5,490 nucleotides of DNA from Brevundimonas sp. UBA4609. Lineage in GTDB: Bacteria; Pseudomonadota; Alphaproteobacteria; Caulobacterales; Caulobacteraceae. Made by a program: the position numbers and the translations under genes. The notes beneath the pieces are model-generated. The model was not told the DNA's origin, searched no databases, and saw only the letters and a program-made list of their open reading frames with translations. Shown piece by piece: positions 1 through 5,490 of the stretch; the first letter of the stretch is position 1, and each line of letters starts with the position of its first letter. Where the stretch lies: assembly GCA_002386585.1 (NCBI GenBank), contig DGIZ01000073.1, forward strand, positions 1,098 through 6,587, in the 5' to 3' direction.

Positions 1-82
1 TGGTGGCTTTGGCGGTGGAGGTGGTGGCTTTGGCGGTGGAGGCGGCGGCTTCGGCGGCGGCGGCGCCTCGGGGGGATGGTGA
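1..82 (+). CDS. C-terminal tail of a TPM-domain (YgcG-like) protein, partial
   Basis: Only the last 26 residues are in the window, read in the frame starting at base 2 and ending at a TGA at 80-82. They are almost pure glycine with three phenylalanines: three copies of GGFGGGG, then ASGGW and the stop. A glycine-rich tail ending in GGGGASGxW is characteristic of secreted or membrane-anchored TPM-domain proteins of the YgcG/COG1512 type, where it follows the TPM fold and usually a membrane segment. The assignment is strengthened by the next gene, also a TPM protein, since these are commonly consecutive and often follow lemA. The catalytic or binding part lies outside the window, so the domain itself cannot be verified. 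The tail is probably a flexible low-complexity segment of unknown role. Other Gly-rich tailed proteins remain possible. Confidence 0.72.
   Translation, partial: GGFGGGGGGFGGGGGGFGGGGASGGW
2..64 (+). repeat. Three tandem 21-base repeats coding for GGFGGGG
   Basis: Units lie at 2-22, 23-43 and 44-64, each encoding GGFGGGG. The first two copies differ only at their last base (T versus C). The third differs at several third positions (GGC for GGT or GGA, TTC for TTT), so it is the older or more diverged unit. The array may start further left, outside the window. In-frame 21-base units like this expand and contract by replication slippage, so copy number may vary between strains. Confidence 0.85.
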
Positions 83-765
83 TGCAGTTCACGACAGACG
101 ATCACGCGCGCGTCGCCAGGGCCATCGCCCAGGCCGAAACGCACACGTCGGGCGAAATCTTCTGCGTCGTGGCGCGGCAGGTGTCCTCCTATCGCGACGT
201 CAGCTTAGGGTGGGCTGCCGCAGCTGCCTTGCTGCTGCCGCTGGGGCTGATCCCGTTCGGCTTCAACGGCGACTGGCTGACGTTCCGCGGCGGCTGGGAG
301 ATCGCCCACGCGCCCGCCGCCTCGGCCGAGATCGGGCGTGCGCTGGCGGCTTATGGGCTGGTGCAGGCCGGGGTTTTCCTGGCCGTGTTTCTGCTGTCTC
401 TGATCCCGGTCGTGCGACGGCTGCTGACGCCGGCCGCCTTGCGTCGCACGCGGGTCCGCCGCGCCGCCATGCAGCAGTTCCTGGCCCACGGCCTGCACGT
501 CACCGAAGCGCGCACCGGCGTCCTCATCTTCGCCGCCCTGGCCGATCACCAGGTCGAGGTGGTGGCCGACGAGGGCATCCATTCCTGCGTCAGTCCAGAG
601 GTCTGGGCCGACGCGGTCGCCGCTCTCACCGGGGCCCTGCGTCGCGACCGGCCGGTCGAAGGCTTCGAGAAGGCCGTCGCCCTGTGCGGTCAGGTGCTGG
701 CGGAACGCTTTCCGCCCAAGCCCGCTGATGAAAATGAGATCCCCGACAAGCTGGTTGTCATCTAG
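82..765 (+). CDS. TPM-domain membrane protein (COG3762-like)
   Basis: A protein of 227 residues, or 229 if the ATG at 76 is used. I prefer ATG 82 because the G-run at 70-75 then sits about six bases upstream as a ribosome-binding site, whereas it directly abuts ATG 76. The start also overlaps the previous stop as TGATG, suggesting translational coupling. Numbered from ATG 76, TPM features are [11 protein letters not shown] (22-33), [20 protein letters not shown] (129-148), the strand pair GVLIFAAL and [12 protein letters not shown] (148-169), and the tail [12 protein letters not shown]. Two hydrophobic segments at about 44-63 and 94-113 form a membrane hairpin inserted inside the TPM fold, the usual plan for this family. 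The sequence from GLH to NEIPD closely follows the family pattern as I know it. The molecular function is not established; the TPM fold is linked to phosphatase activity in plant TLP18.3 and to envelope or photosystem maintenance. It probably forms an envelope-associated unit with the upstream TPM protein. Confidence 0.85.
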   Translation: MQFTTDDHARVARAIAQAETHTSGEIFCVVARQVSSYRDVSLGWAAAAALLLPLGLIPFGFNGDWLTFRGGWEIAHAPAASAEIGRALAAYGLVQAGVFLAVFLLSLIPVVRRLLTPAALRRTRVRRAAMQQFLAHGLHVTEARTGVLIFAALADHQVEVVADEGIHSCVSPEVWADAVAALTGALRRDRPVEGFEKAVALCGQVLAERFPPKPADENEIPDKLVVI

Positions 766-835
766 TCCGGTTATCAGGGCCTCGCGACCGCCGCATTGAG
801 GCGCGACAGTCGCTGCGATCGCGGGCAAGGAATTC

Positions 836-1591
836 ATGCCGAGACTTCTGACCTACAACGTTCATCGCTGCGTCGGCGTCGATCGCAGACTGGATGTGCA
901 GCGGATCGCCGACGTCATCGCCGAGCATGAACCCGACGTGGTCTGCCTGCAGGAGCTGGACGTCGGCCGCGCGCGCACCGGCTGGGTCGACCAGGCCGAC
1001 GCCATCGCCCAACGGCTGGCGATGAGCGTGCAATTCCACCCCGCCATGAAGGTCGAGGCCGAGCTTTACGGCGACGCCATACTGACCCACCGTCCCGAAC
1101 GACTGGTGCGCGCAGCCTCGCTGCCGACCCTGCCCGGCATCAAGGGGTTGGAGCCGCGCGGCGCCCTGTGGTCAGCCGTCGATTTCGACGGGGTGATCGT
1201 CAACATCATGAACACCCACCTGGGGCTGGTCCCGCGCGAGCAGCGGCTTCAGGCCGCCGCATTGATCGGCGATGAATGGCTGGGCGATCCCATGTGTCAG
1301 GGACCGACCATCCTGACCGGCGACTTCAACGCCACCTCGATCACCCGCCCTTATCAGGCTCTGACCCGGCGGCTGGACGACGCCCAGCGACGTCTGGGCC
1401 TGAAGCCCTCGATCAAGACCTTCCCGTCCAGCTTCCCGGCGATCCGCATCGACCACTGCTTCGTCAGTCGCGAGATTCGCGTGATCAGCGCCAGCGCGGC
1501 GTCATCGCCCCTGGCGCGAGCAGCGTCTGATCACCTGCCGCTCATCATCGATTTCGAAATCGATCAGCCCAAAAATCAGCCCGGCGCCTGA
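836..1591 (+). CDS. Endonuclease/exonuclease/phosphatase (EEP) family protein, YbhP-like
   Basis: A 251-residue soluble protein with no signal peptide or membrane segment. It carries the full set of EEP (DNase I-like, Mg2+-dependent phosphodiesterase) motifs: TYNVH with Asn8, QELD with Glu40, YGDAIL at 78-83, NTHLG with His128, GDFNA with Asp163 and Asn165, RIDHCFVS with Asp206 and His207, and SDHLPL with Asp232 and His233. These residues should form the metal site and the general acid/base. The one departure is Asp80 where many relatives have Asn (GNA). AAGGA at 827-831 is a plausible ribosome-binding site, four bases from the ATG. The gene lies 70 bases after the TPM gene, so read-through from that operon is possible. 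It ends inside the tail of the converging PLD-type gene. In E. coli the EEP protein YbhP is encoded beside cardiolipin synthase ClsB (YbhO), so a lipid-related phosphodiesterase role is a reasonable inference. The real substrate (nucleic acid, phosphoinositide-like or lipid headgroup) is unknown. Confidence 0.9.
   Translation: MPRLLTYNVHRCVGVDRRLDVQRIADVIAEHEPDVVCLQELDVGRARTGWVDQADAIAQRLAMSVQFHPAMKVEAELYGDAILTHRPERLVRAASLPTLPGIKGLEPRGALWSAVDFDGVIVNIMNTHLGLVPREQRLQAAALIGDEWLGDPMCQGPTILTGDFNATSITRPYQALTRRLDDAQRRLGLKPSIKTFPSSFPAIRIDHCFVSREIRVISASAASSPLARAASDHLPLIIDFEIDQPKNQPGA
1547..1564. repeat. Perfect 18-base palindrome at convergent gene ends
   Basis: ATCGATTTCGAAATCGAT is an exact self-complementary sequence. 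It lies in the last codons of the EEP gene, where it encodes residues within IDFEID, and 12 bases beyond the stop of the opposing PLD-type gene. As RNA it could fold to a 7-bp stem with a TCGA loop on either strand. It is AT-rich compared with its surroundings and is not followed by a U-run on either strand, so it is not a standard intrinsic terminator. Confidence 0.8.
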
Positions 1592-3054
1592 CCGCCCTCG
1601 GACCTGGGCCGGGTGCGGTGCGAACGGTTGAGGCGCTTCCACGGCCGCCAGGCGTCGGTGGAGGAAACCGGATCGCCGAACTGCCACTCGGCGAACATCC
1701 GCTCCACCCGCGTAGGCTCGGCGGCGCCCAGCGGCTTCATCCGGCCCTGTCCAAAGGTCTGGATCGCCTGACCGACCGACCCCATCAACGTCTCGGCCTC
1801 GGCGAAGGCCTCGCCCGACACCCCGATGAAGTGACCCAGGGATCGACGACGAAAACGCCGGATCACATCGCGCTGTTCATCCGTCTCCGCCTCGACCGAG
1901 ACGTCGCATTCCGTATCCAGCCCCATGGAGCGGTTGTTCAGATTGCTGGACCCGATCCGCAACAGTTTGTCGTCGATGATCGTCATCTTGGCGTGGACGA
2001 TGATCCGCTCGCCCTCGTCCGTCACCGGATAGAAGGCGGTGAAGCGGTCGTGGCGGTCCGCCTGCTCCAGCCGATACAGGACCTCGGCCCGCGCCGTATC
2101 CATGGTCAGGCCGTCGAACCAGCTGGGGCTGCGCCCGGTCGACACCAACACCACCTCCGGCCCATCCGGCTCGGCCAGCCGTTCAGCCAGCGCCGCCGCC
2201 AGCAGGGGCGAGGTGAAATACTGGTTCTCCATATAGATCAGCGAACGCGCCCGCCGGATCGCCTCCAGATGCAGAGCCTCGTTCTCACGCACCTCGGGAC
2301 GACCGCGCACCTTGGGCTCGGTGCGCGATACGCCGATCTGCACCTGCGTCATCGAGGGCGACACGCCGTCTGGCCAGGAATCCCCGCATCTGGCCGTAAC
2401 CGGGGAGAGGACCTCGCCCGTCCCTCTTCTCCACCGCTCGCGCGCCAGATCGCCAAGAGCCTGGGCGGCCGGTCCGTCCATCACGCACATGACCTCATGC
2501 CGGGGCGCGGGAATGACGCCGGTCGGCTCGCACCGGCGCGGATCGCCCGAGAAATGCTCGTCGGTGTCCCAGCGGTCGGTCGAGATATCGCCGCCGCCGC
2601 AAAAGGCGATCTGATTGTCGATCACCACCACCTTCTGATGGTGGCAGGCGCCGAGGATGCCAGGGCCGTCCAGTCGGAACTCGACGATGCGACGCCGGAA
2701 CCAGCGCTGCGCCTTGTGCGGATAGAAGCCCTGCGAGGCTGCGATCAGCAACGGCGAGCGCCAGATCAGCAGCCGAACGTCCAGCTCCGGTTTGTGGCGG
2801 ACCAGGGCCTTCAGCTGATGGCCGATCTCGGCCCGACGATCGGTCAACGGCCCTTCGGGATCCAGGCGCGTGCGCGGGTCGAACTGCCAGCCCAGAATCA
2901 GAATGGAGCGTTCGGCCTTGTGCAACGCCGACGCCAGGGCGTCGAAGTAGGCCTTGTTCTCCATCAGGGGGGCGAACCGATGCGCCGTCGCGGACCGCCA
3001 CACTCCGGTGGCCGTCTCCAGCAGGCTGCCCTCATAGAACTGGTCTGCTCCCAT
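1576..3054 (-). CDS. Phospholipase D / cardiolipin synthase-like protein (two HKD motifs)
   Basis: A 492-residue protein without membrane segments. It has two PLD domains, each with HxK(x)4D: HQKVVVID (His139, Lys141, Asp146) followed by GGGDIS, and HAKMTIID (His354, Lys356, Asp361) followed by GSSNLNNRS. MENQYFTSP (275-283) between them is typical of the second domain. The two histidines should form and resolve a phosphohistidyl intermediate in phosphodiester hydrolysis or phosphatidyl transfer. The absence of membrane segments resembles ClsB/YbhO rather than ClsA. The frame stays open upstream to 3405 with ATGs at 3144, 3183 and 3297. I chose 3054 because conserved family sequence (YEGSLLETATGVWRSA) begins just after it. 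Third-position GC is about 34 of 39 codons after it but only 25 of 43 in the 43 codons before it. AGGGGG lies one base from this ATG, closer than ideal, so 3144 remains possible. The nearby EEP gene suggests a role in phospholipid metabolism. The substrate is uncertain. Confidence 0.88.
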   Translation of the reverse strand: MGADQFYEGSLLETATGVWRSATAHRFAPLMENKAYFDALASALHKAERSILILGWQFDPRTRLDPEGPLTDRRAEIGHQLKALVRHKPELDVRLLIWRSPLLIAASQGFYPHKAQRWFRRRIVEFRLDGPGILGACHHQKVVVIDNQIAFCGGGDISTDRWDTDEHFSGDPRRCEPTGVIPAPRHEVMCVMDGPAAQALGDLARERWRRGTGEVLSPVTARCGDSWPDGVSPSMTQVQIGVSRTEPKVRGRPEVRENEALHLEAIRRARSLIYMENQYFTSPLLAAALAERLAEPDGPEVVLVSTGRSPSWFDGLTMDTARAEVLYRLEQADRHDRFTAFYPVTDEGERIIVHAKMTIIDDKLLRIGSSNLNNRSMGLDTECDVSVEAETDEQRDVIRRFRRRSLGHFIGVSGEAFAEAETLMGSVGQAIQTFGQGRMKPLGAAEPTRVERMFAEWQFGDPVSSTDAWRPWKRLNRSHRTRPRSEGGQAPG

Positions 3055-3091
3055 ACCCCCTGCAATGGCTGATTCGCGTGACGACCCAATG

Positions 3092-3115
3092 GGCGTCCTG
3101 ATCTCATCAGACGCC
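3092..3115. promoter_or_regulatory. Inverted repeat / hairpin upstream of the PLD-type gene
   Basis: The left arm GGCGTCCTGAT and right arm ATCAGACGCC pair over 10 base pairs with a single bulged C and a CTC loop. The repeat lies 37 bases upstream of the chosen PLD start, in the divergent region shared with the small membrane-protein gene. It could be an operator for a dimeric regulator or a hairpin in the PLD leader. There is no U-run on either side, so it is unlikely to be a terminator. Its function is unknown. Confidence 0.5.
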
Positions 3116-3182
3116 ACCGCGGCCGGATCGTTCCATTTTCGCATCAGTCGGATCAATGGCGACGCTTCATCTGTTCGCCGCA

Positions 3183-3211
3183 TTGTCGCCCGAAGATGTT
3201 TCTGGCATAGT
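3183..3211 (+). promoter_or_regulatory. Candidate promoter of the 60-residue membrane-protein gene
   Basis: TTGTCG (3183-3188) and CATAGT (3206-3211) are separated by 17 bases, and TG at 3203-3204 sits one base before the -10 as in an extended -10 element. Both hexamers match the general sigma-70 consensus at about four of six positions. Counting seven bases on from the -10 puts the expected transcription start at 3218, which is the A of the ATG of the small gene. There is no Shine-Dalgarno-like sequence before that ATG, which fits a leaderless transcript. This was read by eye and is not experimentally supported. Confidence 0.4.
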
Positions 3212-3217
3212 CCAATT

Positions 3218-3400
3218 ATGCAAGCTCTGATTGAGATGCTGGCCGGTTTGATCGCCCTGCTCGCCGCAGCGGCGTTGTCGCAATTCGGCGTCGACATGAA
3301 TGCTCCGCGCAAGTCGGATCGTGAAATCCAACGGGTGCAGGATTGCGGCGACGCCAAGCCTGCGGCCGTGGTCCACGTGACCGCTCCGCCGTCCTGCTGA
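3218..3400 (+). CDS. Small single-pass membrane protein, 60 residues, function unknown
   Basis: I do not recognise a named family. The protein starts MQALIEMLAG. It has one hydrophobic segment at about residues 4-25 (LIEMLAGLIALLAAAALSQF), then a polar tail with a basic patch (PRKSDREIQR), Cys43 in QDCGD and a C-terminal Cys60 in APPSC. The frame is open back to 3065, but the preceding residues look noncoding and the ATG at 3218 directly precedes the hydrophobic segment. Third positions are G or C in 45 of 60 codons, which supports real coding. The N-terminus has no Lys or Arg before the hydrophobic stretch, so it does not look like a normal signal peptide. Basic residues after it favour a cytoplasmic C-terminus, although the two cysteines could argue for a periplasmic one. 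It is on the same strand as, and 142 bases ahead of, the tipN-like gene and is divergent from the PLD gene. It has no obvious ribosome-binding site. Confidence 0.68.
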   Translation: MQALIEMLAGLIALLAAAALSQFGVDMNAPRKSDREIQRVQDCGDAKPAAVVHVTAPPSC

Positions 3401-3406
3401 TCCACA
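3398..3406 (+). promoter_or_regulatory. DnaA-box-like site (TGATCCACA) at the small gene's stop codon
   Basis: TGATCCACA differs from the consensus DnaA box TTATCCACA only at its second base. As I recall it, this exact form is the 'G-box' class of moderate-affinity DnaA sites described at the Caulobacter origin. Its first three bases are the TGA stop of the small membrane-protein gene. It lies 136 bases upstream of the tipN-like start. A single site could be chance. Confidence 0.35.
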
Positions 3407-3413
3407 GATCACG

Positions 3414-3443
3414 CTGATCCCTGTCGGCTAAGGGCGATCTAAT
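3414..3443 (+). promoter_or_regulatory. Weak candidate promoter for the tipN-like gene
   Basis: TCTAAT (3438-3443) matches TATAAT at five of six positions. CTGATC (3414-3419), 18 bases upstream, is only a partial -35 match (TGA core). Transcription would start near 3450 and give a leader of about 93 bases before the ATG at 3543. The DnaA-box-like site would then lie roughly 45-52 bases upstream of the start point. No clear terminator for the small gene is visible in 3401-3542, so read-through from upstream is equally possible. Confidence 0.22.
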
Positions 3444-3542
3444 CCGCGCTCGAGCCTTTTCGCCTTACGATCCAGCCGTTAGGGTCCGTGCCCTGCGCCC
3501 CTTCGCCGCCTTCCTGGCGATCAGTGATCGAGACCGACGCCC

Positions 3543-5490
3543 ATGAAATCCCGCCATCGGCCGCCGCTCAACCTGACCGAATCCGAACCTGTCTCGGAGA
3601 CCGAACCCCTGCCCGCGTCGGACACGGCTGAAGCCGCCGAGGCGGCGCCGGCAAAGCCCGATCCGACCCTTGAGCCCCTGCCCGAGGCGCCTCCGCGCCC
3701 CATGTCGGAACGCCAGCGCCGGCGTCTGGCCGAGCAACAGGCCCTCGCCGAGCAACGCGCCGCCGAGGCCGAGAAGGCTGCGCGCGCCCTGTCGCCTCTG
3801 GCCGAATCCGCCGACGCGCCGCCCGCCACGATAGCGCCCGCCTCCCCTCCCGCCCGAACGTCCGCCAAGCGCCGCAAGGGCAAGGCCTCGAACGGCGCGG
3901 CCAACGCCTATCTGATCGCCGGCCTGGCTTCAGCCCTGTGGGTCGGCGGTCTGGCGTCGTGGTTCGCCTATGAGCTGGGCTCGGGGATGATGGAGCTCGA
4001 TCCCCTGCGCCTGGCGGTCTACGCCCTGATCCTGCTGGCGCCGGTCGGCTTGTCCATCCTGCTGGCCCACGCCGTTCGCCAGGGCGCGGGACTGGCGCAG
4101 GAGACCAAGCGCGCGCGGGAGATGGCCGACGCCTTGGTGGGACCGACCGCCCTGGCCGCCAATCAGGCGGGGCAAGTGCTGAACACCCTGCGTGAGGATA
4201 TCGACCGCGCCGCACAGTCGGCCGAGCGGGCTCGCGACGACCTGGCCTCCCTGCGCGAGGCCCTGGTCAAGGAATCCAACCTCCTGAACGAGGCGGCGGA
4301 GCTGGCGGGCGGCACGGCCCGTCGATTGGCCGAACAGCTGTCGCATGAACGCGAGCAGATGGGGGTTCTGGGCGGCAAGCTGGAAGGCCAGGCCTCGGCC
4401 GTGGTCGAGACGGTCGAGCGCCAGTCGCGCATGGTGGCGGACGCCTCCGACCTGGCCCAGACCCAGTTGCGCGAAGCCGAGGCCGCCTTGGCCGCCCGCG
4501 CCGCCGATCTGGCCGCTGCGGCCAACGAGGCCCAGGAAGCCGCCCGTTCCGCCTCCGACGATCTGGCGCGCCAGACCCTCCGTCTGGAAACGGCCGGCTC
4601 CGGAGTCGCAGAACAGATTCAGTCGGTCGAGGAAGGCCTGGGCCAGCAGCGCGCCGCCTTGGTCACGGCCGCCTACGCCCTGCGCACGGACCAGGAGGAC
4701 TTCTCCGCCCAGATCGAGAGCCAGCGCGCCCAGCTTCTGGACCACCTGTCCCAGACCCGCACCGCCGCCGACGATCTGAACGAGCGGGGCGACGACGCCG
4801 CCGCCGCCATCAAGGCGCAGGTCGAGGCCGTGATCGACCAGTTCAAGGCCTTGGTGGAGATGTCGCAGCGCGAGGCCGACGGCTTCGACCACGCCACCAA
4901 GCTGTCGCTGGATCGCTTCGAAAGTCTGGCCGCTGAATCCCGCGACCTGCTGGTCGAGGAGACGCGGCGTTCGCTGGAGGCGCTTCAGGCCACGGCCGAA
5001 GAGCAGCGCGCCGCGGCGCAGGCCGCGATCGAACAGGCTCAGATCCGCGCCGACCGCCTGGGCGAATCCCTGTTCGACGCCGCCCAGAAGGCCGACGAGG
5101 CGGCCGAGGCCCGCATCGACGGCGCCCGCCGCATCGTCGCTCAGACCGCCGACATGGTCGATCTGACCGGACAGAAGCTGGTCGACAGCCTCCAGGCGAC
5201 CCTGGCTCAGGTCACCGACGCCCTGACGACCGTCGAACAGACGGTCGCCGAGATGGATCAGCGCGCCGCCCGCCTGCCCGACGAAGCGCGCGCCCGTGTC
5301 GAATCCGTGCGCCTCAGCGTCGAGGAGGGCCTGAGCGCCCTGACCGCCGCCTCGCGCAAGGCGGCCCAGGACACCGAGGCCCTGGACGCCGGCTTCCAGG
5401 ATCGCGTGCGTCGCAATTATGAGATGCTGACCGAGGCCGTGCGTCTGATGGGCGCCGTGTCCGGCGAAGGGGGCGCCCGTCGCCGCAGAT
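3543..5490 (+). CDS. tipN: TipN-like polar localization protein, N-terminal 649 residues (runs off the window)
   Basis: The frame is open from ATG 3543 to the window's end; an in-frame TGA at 3525-3527 makes this the first ATG. GAGA at 3530-3533 is a weak ribosome-binding site. Residues 1-53 are rich in Pro, Glu and Ala. A charged helix spans about 54-83, a basic cluster KRRKGK lies at 109-114, and two membrane segments lie at about 122-143 and 156-178. From about 183 to the end there is a nearly unbroken Ala/Glu/Gln/Arg-rich stretch predicted to be coiled coil. Both ends should be cytoplasmic. This order matches Caulobacter TipN, a roughly 880-residue birth-scar protein that marks the new pole and orients flagellum placement, chromosome segregation and the division plane. 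About a quarter of the length would then lie beyond the window. The name rests on architecture and remembered resemblance (FQDRVRRNYEMLTEAVRLMG near the end), not a search; another membrane-anchored coiled-coil protein is possible. Confidence 0.75.
   Translation, partial: MKSRHRPPLNLTESEPVSETEPLPASDTAEAAEAAPAKPDPTLEPLPEAPPRPMSERQRRRLAEQQALAEQRAAEAEKAARALSPLAESADAPPATIAPASPPARTSAKRRKGKASNGAANAYLIAGLASALWVGGLASWFAYELGSGMMELDPLRLAVYALILLAPVGLSILLAHAVRQGAGLAQETKRAREMADALVGPTALAANQAGQVLNTLREDIDRAAQSAERARDDLASLREALVKESNLLNEAAELAGGTARRLAEQLSHEREQMGVLGGKLEGQASAVVETVERQSRMVADASDLAQTQLREAEAALAARAADLAAAANEAQEAARSASDDLARQTLRLETAGSGVAEQIQSVEEGLGQQRAALVTAAYALRTDQEDFSAQIESQRAQLLDHLSQTRTAADDLNERGDDAAAAIKAQVEAVIDQFKALVEMSQREADGFDHATKLSLDRFESLAAESRDLLVEETRRSLEALQATAEEQRAAAQAAIEQAQIRADRLGESLFDAAQKADEAAEARIDGARRIVAQTADMVDLTGQKLVDSLQATLAQVTDALTTVEQTVAEMDQRAARLPDEARARVESVRLSVEEGLSALTAASRKAAQDTEALDAGFQDRVRRNYEMLTEAVRLMGAVSGEGGARRRR

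Noticed and set aside
803..813. GCGAC-A-GTCGC inverted repeat ahead of the EEP gene
   Set aside because: Five-base arms are expected by chance in GC-rich DNA, and no convincing promoter lies around it.
1618..3072. A 484-codon open frame on the + strand
   Set aside because: It is antisense to the PLD-type gene, whose two HKD motifs are unambiguous. The + strand translation is rich in Arg, His, Gln and Pro, typical of an opposite-strand shadow in GC-rich DNA, and shows no recognisable domain.
3071..3075. GATTC (GANTC, the CcrM methylation motif) ahead of the PLD-type gene
   Set aside because: The motif is a real match, but it is short and also occurs within coding sequence here, so a single copy gives no support for methylation-dependent control.
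3203..3221. TGGCA...TTATGC as a sigma-54 promoter
   Set aside because: The GG and GC elements are 14 bases apart instead of the strictly required 10.
3055..3405. N-terminal extension of the PLD-type protein (starts at 3144, 3183, 3297 or 3405)
   Set aside because: Third-position GC falls to about 58% in the 43 codons from 3183 to 3055 against about 87% just after 3054. The extension has no family-like sequence, and the longer versions overlap the small membrane-protein gene or its promoter. The start at 3144 is not fully excluded.
3407..3419. Short inverted repeat GATCA-CGC-TGATC as a terminator of the small gene
   Set aside because: The stem is only 5 bp, AT-containing, and not followed by a U-run. 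It is too weak to call an intrinsic terminator.
3930..4892. A 320-codon open frame on the - strand
   Set aside because: It is antisense to the coiled-coil gene. Its Gly/Gln/Leu-rich composition is what the reverse complement of Ala/Glu/Arg codons gives, and it has no motifs.
1..5490. Search for CRISPR arrays, tRNA/rRNA genes, insertion sequences, integrase sites or a defence system
   Set aside because: I saw no spaced direct repeats, tRNA-like cloverleaf, transposase motifs or terminal repeats. Nearly all DNA is explained by the six coding regions, and base and codon use is uniform across the larger genes, which gives no sign of recent transfer.

Overview
The window looks like chromosomal DNA from a high-GC alphaproteobacterium of the family Caulobacteraceae, probably Brevundimonas or a close relative. 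The grounds are a strong preference for G or C at third codon positions and a TipN-type polarity protein at the right edge. A 9-base match to the Caulobacter 'G-box' class of DnaA site also fits. The assignment is inferred from protein and composition features read by eye; no database search was run.

Layout, left to right. Bases 1-82 are the glycine-rich C-terminal tail of a TPM-domain (YgcG-like) protein. It overlaps by one base (TGATG) a second TPM-domain membrane protein, COG3762-like, ending at 765. After a 70-base gap comes an endonuclease/exonuclease/phosphatase (EEP) family protein (836-1591, +). It converges on, and overlaps by 16 bases, a phospholipase D/cardiolipin synthase-like protein with two HKD motifs (1576-3054, -). 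A 163-base divergent intergenic region (3055-3217) separates that gene from an unrecognised 60-residue single-pass membrane protein (3218-3400, +). A second intergenic region (3401-3542) precedes a large protein that runs off the right edge (3543 onward, +). This last protein has a Pro/Glu/Ala-rich N-terminus, two membrane segments and a very long Ala-rich coiled coil, the architecture of TipN.

How the genes may work together. The two TPM genes form a translationally coupled pair of the type often found beside lemA, with an envelope-associated role. The EEP and PLD proteins resemble the E. coli ybhP-ybhO(clsB) pairing, pointing to phospholipid (cardiolipin) metabolism, although here the genes converge rather than forming an operon. 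The TipN-like protein would mark the new pole and guide polarity and division.

I found no mobile element, CRISPR array, RNA gene or defence system. This is mostly ordinary core-genome territory. The interesting signals are in the control regions: a possibly leaderless small membrane-protein gene, a DnaA-box-like site on its stop codon ahead of the tipN-like gene, a hairpin ahead of the PLD gene, and a perfect 18-base palindrome at the convergent gene ends.
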